Notes under the pieces: model-generated | The model's database searches: none | What the model saw: only the letters and a program-made list of their open reading frames with translations | Told to the model about the DNA's origin: nothing | Made by a program: the position numbers and the translations under genes | Shown: positions 28,401 through 40,400 of the stretch, piece after piece | Layout: each line of letters starts with the position of its first letter | Numbering within the stretch: position 1 is the first letter of the stretch | Origin: Tiliqua scincoides | Taxonomy: Eukaryota; Chordata; Lepidosauria; Squamata; Scincidae | Assembly: GCF_035046505.1 (NCBI RefSeq) | Contig: NC_089827.1 | Span: forward strand, 62,996,856-63,060,855 | DNA length: 64,000 bases | Direction of reading: 5' to 3'

Positions 28401-31400
28401 ATAAAAAGGCAGCGACCCTATCAAGGGTCTCAGAGTCAGATGTGGAAAGGAGAGACTGAAGCATGATTGAGTCCTCCCAGCCCTGCATCCTAGTTAGCAA
28501 AGGGCCTAGATATTTCTTGCGTGAGACGTCATGAAGTGGGCAGTAGAAAAGGGTATGTGTTATGGTCTCAATACAATCCCTACCACACTTGCATTTCCTC
28601 TCCGAGTAGGGAATACCACTGAACCTGCCCGATAACATGGCTGATGGAAAAGCATTACATCTTGCAAGTGTGAATGCTCTCCAAGCCTGTGGGCACTCCA
28701 GGTGATAAAAGAAGGAGGCCAGTTTCCTGAAACTGATTGGAACATGGAAATAGAGTGGAGAGCATGTGGTTCTGGCGGCACTAAACAGCTCTTCAAAGTG
28801 GCTGTCATTATGACAGACAGTTTTTGTGTGTATATGCTTGGAGGATTTAGAGCAGTGGTTCTCAAACTCTCAGAGAACGTTTGGGGCGCTCTAAGTGTTT
28901 GTGGGGGAGGGAAGGGGCAGTGATGTGATCGCCGCAATCATATCACTGCAGGGAACGAAAGTGCTTTTCCAAACTTACCTGGGGGTGCTATGGCTCTCCA
29001 GAGGGTCTGGGGAGCCTGCGACCTCCTCTAAAGTCGTCCCTGCACCTCCAAACTTCTGCAAATAACTTTAAAAAGTCACTTCTGGATTCACAACGAGAAC
29101 TGGAAATGGCTTTTTTTGCTATTTATGGCTGGGGCATCGTAACGTCCAGTTTGGGAACCTCTGCCTTAGAGGGATACAATGTGTCTTTGTGCGCTAAGAT
29201 ACCTCTGTCTATCTCCTTTGAAATCCCTGTCAGGAAACATTGGATCACCTGGTGCCCAAGCAATCATTGCAGATGTGGTGCCCAAGCACAGTACTTTAGT
29301 TTCTCCCCAAAGGAACTGAACTGATCACTTACATGGAAGAAAGTAAAGCTCATGGACTCAATATTGAAAATCAATCCTCCTATCTGTATAACCTCGCTCC
29401 AAAGGTGTTTCTAGGTCATGCTCAGGTGTGACAGAATAATGGAAAACTATTTATATACATTTTACTAGTATATAAAAGTGTGATTTTTTTTTTAAAAATC
29501 TATTACCTAAAGAGATTTATAAAACAAAGGTTCATTTAAGATGTTTGCAAACAGTGAAATGGACACTTTTAAGCTTCTCACCTTGGCATAGGCCTGCACC
29601 AAATGACAAATATTCTATGAGAAACTACATCTTCTGATTTTCACATGAGCTTTTGCACACTGATTCTGGGCCTTAGAACAGGAGATTCAGGGAACTGCCT
29701 TATATTGTTTAAATGATAAGATTGGATGTATGAGATTAGGGTTCAAATTCCTCAGTCAGAAAATGAGTCATAATTATCTCTCAATCTAATCAGAGATGGT
29801 TGTTGTGAGAACAAACAAGAAATTCTATAGTAATTCACAAAAGTGATGCATATCTCTGCATGAGAGCTCCAAGCTGAAGAGTTAACCAGAAGGAAGCAGC
29901 AAGTCTGCCTGCCGGCCACTTCCAGGCAACCCAGCAAGACTAAAGGTCAAATTTCACCTTAATTTCCTAAATGGCTTTCATGATTTGTGTGTTTTTACAA
30001 ACTGATCAGCAACCTGGTCAAATATTCAAGTGACCATATGACTATTTCAGTGCAGTTTAGCCATTACTATGCAACTCTATATTGTATAACGACTCACTGC
30101 ATGAGGCTGTTCTGTATCTCAGCCAGGAAGATGTTCTTCAGCACTCGGTTTATCTCCCTCTGTTCTCATAAGCAACAATGGAGCGAGCAAATGCTCTGTC
30201 TTTCAAGCAGTCATCATGGGAAAAGTGAAAGACTAATTTTTGGCTTCTGAAAAACTTTTAATACTTTCAGAAAGACCACTACAAAATCAAATGTGCTTGA
30301 AACTGACTTTATGGGGCGGAGCTAATACTCAGTGCAGTAGCAGTGAACTTGGAGGGCTCTCCAGGTGATCTGCTAAATGGATGTGTTTTCCAAAGTTCCT
30401 CATTATTGAGAAATACTTCGTTCCCAAGAAGAAGGAACGAAGGCTGAGACCGTGAATCAGGATTATCTTTTGAAACGGCAGTTTCAAAGATATGCTGATT
30501 TTGCTCTGTGCTGGAGCACATTCCATCCCAGACGCCAACTTGGATAGATCTGGAAAACTGAGAAGACTCCCCCCCCACGGCCCACTAGATTCAACATGAA
30601 AGCGAACAAAGGTTTTAACTGTGAGTAATCAGATCATTAAATTTTAATTGAGAAGCTCGAAGGAGGGAAAGATATCTTTAAGACCGTTTACGTTGGCTGG
30701 CAGCCACCCAGAGGGGGGAAGTCGCGAACTCGGAGATTGAAACTGACTTTATGTTACAATTCAAAGTCATACCTTTAAAGTACCATCTGCTGAGCAACTT
30801 GCTATATACTCATCATCTGGTGAATATCTGCAATGGGTAACTGAACTTGCATGGCCAAACAGGGTATTACGACAGCACTTCTTGTTCAAATCCCAGAGCT
30901 GTGTTTAAGAATGGTGGTTAAAAAGAAATGAAAAAGTCACAATCATTTAAGAGCTTTTATATTAAAATGGGGGGGAAATGCTTAATTTATTTTCCCCTTT
31001 AATCATTATAAACACAGCAAAAAGCAATAGCAACTTTTTCACTATGAAAAACGTTCTTAGATAACAGCATTTTGTGTGGGAGGGTGGAATGTGAGGGAGG
31101 CATCTCTGCATTCACTGCTGCCAATTTTTCTTCCTTTGAATCTTATAGGATAGCCAATAGTACTAGTTATAATAGCACTTAGTAAGGCTAACCAAATAAA
31201 AAATATTACCGCGGTAAATGAACACTGTCTCATTTGTGGGTGAGTGCCTCTTTGCTCGAGAAGCAGGTGAAATTGTATTCTAACTTTTCATGCAAAGGCT
31301 CTCTGAGGATCAACTTTTAAAAACTGATTTTGAAGGATAAAAATATACAATATCTATGGAAATTCTATGGAATCCTAATGGGGTAGTAAAACACCTCAAA

Positions 31401-34400
31401 GAAAAGTAAGGTGTTACTTAGTGGGGAACAATAGGCACATCCTTGAGAGATCATTTGCTTTGTTCCCCAGCCACCTGAGACATGCATTTTTCAAGGACAC
31501 CCACCTAGACAGGGGTAGGCGGGAAAATCAACTTTTGCTCAGCAAAACGGAAGGAAAGCAAAAGCAGGTTTTGGAGTTGGTCATCTGAAAGAATTGGTTT
31601 TAGACTTGGAAAAACAGGGCATTTGAGCTCCCCTCCCAACTCCAGCAGCCTGGTCCAAGTGTGTTCCTTTAATTACCATATATCAAACTGGCTGCTCAAA
31701 AAATAAGCATTCCTCTCCATCTTGAAGAGGAGAACCTGTAACTGGCATTAAATAAACTTGGTATTAAGCAAAAGAAAAAAACAGGGCATTTCAACAGTGT
31801 TGCTCCTGTGACCCTGTCACATTTTGCCAACCTGCTAATTTATCAATAAACAGATCAAAGAAGAAGGAAGGAAAAAGAAAAGAAAGGTGTTAAAGGGTTT
31901 TTTTTTATTTTAATAGACTGAAGGTTGGCCAGGAAGGGTAAGGATTAAGCATGAATGTGGTACACTTAATCTCTCCAATGATCCTGTCCTAAGCTTGCAC
32001 AAACTAAATGTATCAATACAAATACAAAAGGCAGAAATCAAGAGAACATTCAGAATCCACTTTCAGGATCTGTCATTAATATGGAGTCCAAATCAGAAGG
32101 CAGATCAGTGCCTTCCACACAAAAGCCCAGAACAGAAGAGACCTGGATGTTAAACAGTAGTAACCCTCTCTCTCTCATCTCTCTATCTCTTGCATGCAAG
32201 ACCCAAGTGACCCCTAGTGGCAAAGAATAGGAACAGCAGGATAACAGAAACAGGAAAATTGGACAGTAAAAAGTTGGATCATTTACTGAACTAATTCAAG
32301 GCTTGGTAAATTCAAGGTAATTCAAGGTTTGGTTTTACCTTCCCTCTCCCATCTTAAGCACTCACAACACCAATCCCTCCCCCTGCCATAACACTACCCT
32401 GTCCTTTTACTGATGTGGTTCCTGGAGTAGTAGTGAGTTGAATGGCAGTAGCGGTAACAAAACAGGAGGGCAAGGTTGTCTTTCCTCACTGCCATCCCTT
32501 TTGTGTTGTGATGGCAATGAACATTGCAAATTCCCTTGTTTAATCCCTGTACTAAGGAAGGAAGGTGCCAAAATGTTGGGGTTGGGAAAGGAAGAAGACA
32601 TCCTCCCAGCATCTGCATAATCACAGCAGTTTGTCCATGATACAAAGCAGTGCTCCAGCAAAGGGACAGGAGAGGAAAACTTTCTCCACCTCAATTACCA
32701 CAACTGTTGCCTATCCAACCACAACCCCAGGGACAGGGCAAGAAATCTAGCAAGCTTCTGCAGGTGAAAAAGTTCACCTTCTCTTTGAATCCCTGAAATT
32801 CTTCTAAGGTCAAAGTTACATCTATAGTTCACATATCCTTAGCAATTTCACAGCTTCTATAAAGGATCTCAATGAAATACTCAAAATACCAATGATAACT
32901 GAAAAAGAAATTTGTTTTGTTTTTTCAAACAATCTCACCACTTCCAACTTACTTTGACAAAACTGTCATTTGAGCAGGTAGCCAATAGAAATTGCTGGCG
33001 CTCTGTATTGTTAAACTGACAGCAGTTGACCTGTTCAGTATGTTCTTGAAATAAATATACAAGCTGACCTGTTCTTGAATTCCAGACCTAAAAATAATTT
33101 TATGAAACACAAAATATTCAGGGACATTTCTCTGAAACATAACATATACTCATCTGGACACCTGAAAAAAATTCCAAAATAATTTTGTGAAAACTGTTCT
33201 CATGCATCCCCTCAAAATTCTGTGATGTTAGTAATGGCTTGGGGCTTTCCCTGGGGGGAAGGAGACAAAAGTTCTCTTCCCCCGAGGAGACCTCCAGCAA
33301 ACCCAGCAGTGCTGCTGGATGCAACGGTAGCCATTTTGACACTGCTGCACCCAGTGGAACCACTGGGGTAGGGTTGGGTTGCCAGTGTATACAGGAATAG
33401 AGAAAGGAAAGTACAGGTATCCTTGCACGAGGCACTGTTGAAGTTAAACACAAAATATTTTGTCGAGTTTTGGACACCCATATTTAATCAGGACGAATTG
33501 AGAGCAGATTCAAAAAAGAATAAGTAAGTTGTAACCCTAATGATACAACCCACCTACTTTAAGTAATCTCACTAATTTTAGTGAGATTTCTGCTTAAAAA
33601 TATTTACGATCAGATTGCAAAATGGTGATATAAACTGAAGAGTTACCTGGTGAGCAAAGATTAGAAGATATTATTAGATAATAAAAGCAAGAAAGCTATT
33701 TAAAGAAGTTGTAGCGCTTCCTTCTCTTGCCCACAAGTTAATCAATACGAATTTTAGACATGGCAAGATTTTATCTTTTAAGTAAGATGTTTAACTATTA
33801 AGAGCAAGCCATTCACAGAGTACAAAACAGAGTTGGAAAAGCAGAAGTTCATGTAATTTACTGTAGTTCTGGCCAACACAGATCATGAGCAGTGTCATCT
33901 CTTTTCTACAAATAGTACTAAATGGCAAATAGTCATTTAGTTATTTGACTTTGGCTGCAATTCTAATTTTCTGAGAGTAAGCCCCACTGAACAAAATAGG
34001 ACTTACTTCTGAGTAGATCTGGTTAGGATTGTGCCCTTTGTTAACTTTGTTAACTTTTTGTTGAAATGTGGTATATAAATACTGTTAATAATAATACTGG
34101 CTATCCAATTCACGTCCCCTAGTGCATCAAGAATTTTTATAGTCAATGAGGATAGGATGTTTGGTGGCAAGAGATGAGCTTAATTCAATTTCCTATGAAA
34201 TTATTTGGCAGCTATGTTTTGCTTAAACCTCTGACCAATTGCTAAACAGGTCCAACCTTGTTATAATATGGATTTTTTGTACATGGATTTGATTCAACAC
34301 GAATGGTCACTGCAAGAGAAGGAATGTGCTGATCCCTGGAGAAGGGGGAAAATGCAACCCCTTAAAACAGCTTAAAAAACTGCTTTTCTTACCGTTGAAG

Positions 34401-37400
34401 ACAAGCAATTATAGGTATAAATTAATTATCCATGGATTTTTCACCTGAGGAAAAATCCATGGATTTTTCTATCTCAACGTGATGAGAAGGACCCTTTAAA
34501 TTAAAGGAAAACAGTCGTTTAACAATATTTAATGTAGGAGAGGGCAGTGGCTGACAACCCATCAATTATTCTCTCTCCAGGCACTTAGAAGCCTCCCTTC
34601 CTCCTCAGCATATGAAAGAAATCACTTTGCTCTGGGTGAAGGGAGAGGTCCCTGGCTCCCAGTGGAGTGAAGCCTTTCTAAGAGAGGACTGATGGACTGT
34701 CTGCCTTATGACTCTATTTTACATCACAAAGGTTGGCAAGGCTGTTTTTAAATGGCTCAGCAAAGGAACTTGGTTTTTTAAATGGATTTGCTGTAATGCG
34801 TTTTTTGCCATCCAAGTGAGTTCTGGGAACAGAACCCTCTGGAATAATGAGACACAACCTGTATTTAGGGTCAGAGAGACATCTGCCTCCATATCGAATC
34901 AGTTTGGCAGTGACTCTAGTAGGGATTTACTTGCTGCACATTGCTTGGCTCACTTGTAATTACACCTACAACTATTTGTTCTTTAAAACACCTTTCTTAT
35001 GTCTACCGGTGTTTTAATTACGGCATTCTGTAGTTTATATCTTGTAGGTTCATTGGGATGATTAGCAGAAAAACCCAAGATCATGGTCTTGCCTCCAGTG
35101 TCTGTAAGAATCTCCATGGCTGGGTGAAGCCTTCCCATGACTGCATGTTGATGGGTCAGGGAGTTCAGACACTCCACAATTACATCACACATCATCACGG
35201 ACTTCTAGAACTCCATGGAGCTCAGTTTCAAGCAATTCTGGTCCCACAGCTTAGGGAAAATAGTGCTTGCATCCCAGGACAGCTTGACTCCTCAAGGTCC
35301 TTTTAATGGGAGATCACTGGTATATTTTGAGATAATCCAAAATTATTTATAAAGGCACTTTTTTGAGCCTGAAAAAAGACCATCTGGTGAGAACATCAAT
35401 TCTAAGTGAATTACATTATTTTACCATTTTTAAGGGATGCAGCATGACCAAGTTCAAACTTCACCTTAACATGAATCTATTAGTAAGGCACAATCCGCTC
35501 CCTTCACCAATCACTTGCATTCTTTCATGTGTTCAGGGGGAAAGGAGGGGTCACTTGCCTGGGAGTGAAGCTGATCTAAGTGCCTGGAGAGAGAATGATT
35601 GATGGATTGTCTGTCAACCGCCCTCTCCTACACTAATGAGGTTACTGTTAACCGACTTTTTTCCTTTAAAGATCCTTCTCATCATGTTGTAATAAAACTG
35701 CAGGTGAAAAATCGATGGATAATCAGTGTAGTTTTTTTTAAGTTGTAACAGTCATTCTGAGCCCAGCAGAGGCATTGGGGAGACATCCACAGCCTCTGCT
35801 GGGCTCAGAAAACCCTCTGAAGGCGAGGGGAGCTCAGCTCAGCTCCCCTAGCCTCCAGAGGGTGGGGGGGCATTTTTTTGTATCTGGGGGATTTCCAGAA
35901 TGGGATCCCTGTGGATACAGGGGCACACCTGTACGATAAAAGTCTCCAAGGATTGGAGACATTGATCTCGTTGAAACATTTGAAAAAGAGTTACTGTGAC
36001 AAAAGCTGTATTTTTACAGTAATTTTTTAAAGAGTTCCGTGAGCAAAGCACAAATATGGGAAGTGAAATAGTAGGAACAAATAAGAAAAAAGTTAGAATC
36101 ATACTCATATTAAACATAAAAAGAGACAGAGTATCTCATTGCCCTTCTAGAATGTTACACCAGCTTAAAAGAACCTTGCAATTTCATAGGCGGTTTCAGA
36201 ATTTTGTATGTATTGCAAATGAGATAAAAATACTTACGTACATTGATCTTTACAGAAGCACTGCAAGAATATTAGTTTCTCAATAGCTATGGTTAGAAAC
36301 AAAACTAATTGTAGAGAGGAAACTGGCTTGCCTTAAGATGCTTACTTTTACTTTTTTATCAGCTGAACAAGTGGCAACAAATCTGTCATCTGCTGAAAAA
36401 GCACAGCACAGCACTTCATCATCATGCGCTTTTACTTCCAGGAGCTTTTCTCCACTTTCAGATTTAAATACCTACATAACAAAATATTATACAAAAACTT
36501 TGAACTATTTTCAAAATATTTTAAGACAGACATGTTATTCTCCTTCTGTGTTGTTCATGTGTGTTGTTTTCATTGTGTTTCCAATATAAATTATCTTTCC
36601 TTTATTCAAAAGGAAACATTGGGAGAAGGAAGACACAGGATCATCTTTCCAACTAAGCTCAGTGATATTATATGAAAACTGGCATCCCTGTAAAAGACTT
36701 CCTCATTTTTAAAAACACTCTTAACTGAAAAAGAATAAGGGTGATTTTACACGAAAGAAAATAGATACATGAAAGAAAGGGGCTGGGGCACCTTCCTTAT
36801 GAGGAAAGGCTACGGCGTTTGGGCCTCTTCAGCCTAGAAAAGAGACACCTGAGGGGGGACATGATTGAGACATACAAAATTATGCAGGGGATGGACAGAG
36901 TGGATAGGGAGATGCTCTTTACACTCTCACATAACACCAGAAGCAGGGGACATCCACTAAAATTGAGTGTTGGGAGAGTTAGAACAAACAAAAGAAAATA
37001 TTTCTTTACTCAGCGTGTGGTCGGTCTGTGGAACTCCTTGCCACAGGATGTGGTGATGGAGTCTAGCCTGGACGCCTTTAAAAGGGGATTGGACGAGTTT
37101 CTGGAGGAAAAATCCATTACAGGGTACAAGCCATGATGTGTATGCGCAACCTCCTGATTTTAGAAATGGGTTATGTCAGAATGCCAGATGCAAGGGAGGC
37201 CACCAGGATGAGGTCTCCTGTTATCTGGTGTGCTCCCTGGGGCATTTGGTGGGCCGCTGTGAGATACAGGAAGCTGGACTAGATGGGCCTATGGCCTGAT
37301 CCAGTGGGGCTGTTCTTATGTTAGATCGCAGGGTCCCAGTTTCACTGCTGATTACTGAGGCTTGTGCAAAAGAAACATTGACCAATCCCCCAATGGTTAG

Positions 37401-40400
37401 GGAACTGGGGGAGTCCCATAGGATCACACACTCTTCCCCATCCTTTTCCTTTTACTTAAACAACCAGCAAGTAGCACTTTAAATGCTAAGAAAAGGTATT
37501 GCAACATAATTTTTTGTGAGACTCTATATGTTTAGAAATCTCTGGTTTAGTATACAACTGCCAATATTTGTTTCTTTTGGGATGTCATAACAGATTCTTA
37601 CCTGGAGAGTTTTATCAGCTCCACATGAAGCTATTCTTTGTCTGTCATGGGAAAAACTAGCATGGTAAACAGCAACTGTATGTGGACGCACAACCAAACG
37701 ATATGTATTCTTCATGGATTTTTTATTTCTGCATTATAGAAAAATGAAAGGACAAAAGGTTTACTTTCTTCTACCAGATAACATCTAGACAAGTTTTTTC
37801 TTCTGAGCAAGTCTACTGTACCACATGTTCCTTGCTATTTGGCAAACCGTTTTGATTGTTGTTTTATACATTTCAGTGGCAAACTGCAATAACCTTTAGA
37901 CAGCCACAGATCAAAAGTAAATCAGCCCTTGGAGAACAGTCACTAAGCGATAATGACATTTTTGTGAGCCCATTTCATTGGGTTCACGCTTCATTTAAAG
38001 CAGTGGTTCTCAATCTTTTAGCACTGGGACGCAATATTTAGAATGAGAATCTGTCAGGTCTCACCGGAAGTGATGTCATGATGAAGTGACTTCATCAAGC
38101 AGGAAAACTTTTAACAATCCTAGGCTGCAATCCTACCCACACTTACCCAGGAGTAAGTCCCATTGACTTATTGTTAAAAGCACATACATAGTAGCTTGTT
38201 ACAAGCACAGGTCTGTCACATTTCCCCAAATGCAGTAACATCCCATGGTAGCATCAAATCTAATATATAATGAATGGGGACTCACCTGAAATTGGCTCAC
38301 GACCCACCTAGTAGGTCCCAACCCTCAGTTTGAGACACACTGATTTAAAGGATATTTTCAAGGAACCTACCAAGTGTCCTAACTTGTATGCTGCTTTTAT
38401 TAATATTTTATACAGTTGCTTTGTTGTATTTATGATTGTGTTTTGCTTTTTATTATTTTACTGTGTCAACACCGCATAACAAGAAAAGGGGCTTTTCGCA
38501 GGAAAAAGGGTGAGAGACAAAGTGGGAGGGAAGACAGGGGTTGGACCTGTGGAGGGAGGGATCTTTTCTGCTGGCTACTGTTGGTTTGTGATTGGCAAGG
38601 GTTACAGGGCCATAGCCCACTCCCTGCCACCAGGAGTTCCAATTTGTTCCCAGGCACTTGCAGCTCTTAAGGGCAGCGCTAGACTTGACCAGAACTTGGA
38701 GATGCAAAAAATTCCTTACACAGAGCTCCGGCAAGCAGCCTGAATGGACAAGACAGGTAATGGCTAAGGTGCAGAGGCTCCACAAAAAAAATATTTAAAG
38801 CCCTGGAAAGACTGTGAAATAAAGATACTGAAATACTGAAAAAATATTTAAAGCCCTGGAAAGACTGTGAAATAAAGATATTAAAATAAATCCCCCCACC
38901 AGAGCAGCAACCTAGAGTGGTTAGACTTCATCCTTTTGTGAGGGGGTGCTCTCTACCAGGATATGGGCATTATTCAGGGCCCAAAAGCCCACCAACCAAC
39001 CTATCAATCCCTGAGTCTTTTAGGAGGAGCATTCACTGTTGCTGCCCATCACTGCCCAATTCATTGGGCTCTGATAAGCCTACTGGGCGATAGTGGGCAG
39101 CAACCAGGCACTACTTCAGCAAAGTCACTGAGCTAGATCTACCGCCCAGTTAACTTTCCCAATCATGCGTGGTTGTGTGCTCACTTACTACTGAGGAAGT
39201 GGGGACTTTGACCAAAGGCTAACTGGTGTGAACTCTTAAACAGATTATAAAACCCTGCCCTAATTTAAAAAAAACTTTACATTCATACACTATGCACACA
39301 TGTAAAGCTATTCACAGGGGGAGGTCAAAACAAAAGATTTTTTTTTTTAGTTTCCTTGGATGAAAATGTTCTACGTGAAACTATGGAAGAAAATTTGCAT
39401 CTACTTACATCCATTCCACATAAAAGGAGTTTTTAGCAAGCTTTTGCTGAGCCTGTAGTTTTGCTTGTCGATATACTTCCGAATTTTCTGGCTGACACAG
39501 TCCTAGCTGAACAATGTCTGGGAATGGCTGTCGTCCAAGGAGGTGTCCATTTAAAGATAAAAATTCCTGGAAGTTTTCACGTAGAGTAGTGTCCTGAAAA
39601 CATGATATATCTTATTACAACACACATGAAATGGACAAAAGTACAGATTGAGACTTATTATTCACACGGGTTCTGTTCCAAGCACTCACATGGATGGCAA
39701 AAAACGCACTACAGCAAATCAATTTAAAAAACAGTCTCCTTCCTTTGGTGATTTAAAAACAGCCTTGCTGACCTTTTGAAATGCACACAGAGTCAATCAG
39801 TCTCTCTCCAGGCACTTAGGCTTCACTAGGAGGCTGCAATCCCTCCCTTCACCAGGAGCCCCAGCAAAGGGGGAAAGAATGGAGAAGGTGATAATCGCTG
39901 CCATTTAGCCTTCTTTCAGGTGCTCAGGGGAAAGGGAGGAATGAAACCTGCAGAGAGAATGACTGATGAATTGTCAGCCAGTTGCCCTCTCTGGCAACAT
40001 TAAAGGACTGTTTTCCTTTAATTTAAAGGGACCTTCTCATCAACTTTGAGATAGAACATAAGAACAGCCCCACTGGATCAGGCCATAGGCCCATCTAGTC
40101 CAGCTTCCTGTATCTCACAGCGGCCCACCAAATGCCCCAGGGAGCACACCAGATAACAAGAGACCTCATCCTGGTGCCCTCCCCTACATCTGGCATTCTG
40201 ACTTAACCCATTTCTAAAATCAGGAGGTTGCGCATACACATCATGGCTTGTAGCCCATAATGGATTTTTCCTCCAGAAACTCGTCCAATCCCCTTTTAAA
40301 GGCGTCTAGGCTAGACGCCAGCACCACATCCTGTGGCAAGGAGTTCCACAGACCGACCAAACGCTGAGTAAAGAAATATTTTCTTTTGTTTGTTCTAACT

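Noticed and set aside
28155-28466. Plus-strand 103-codon frame
   Set aside because: It is the reverse side of a LINE 3' end with a CTGAA-type tail.
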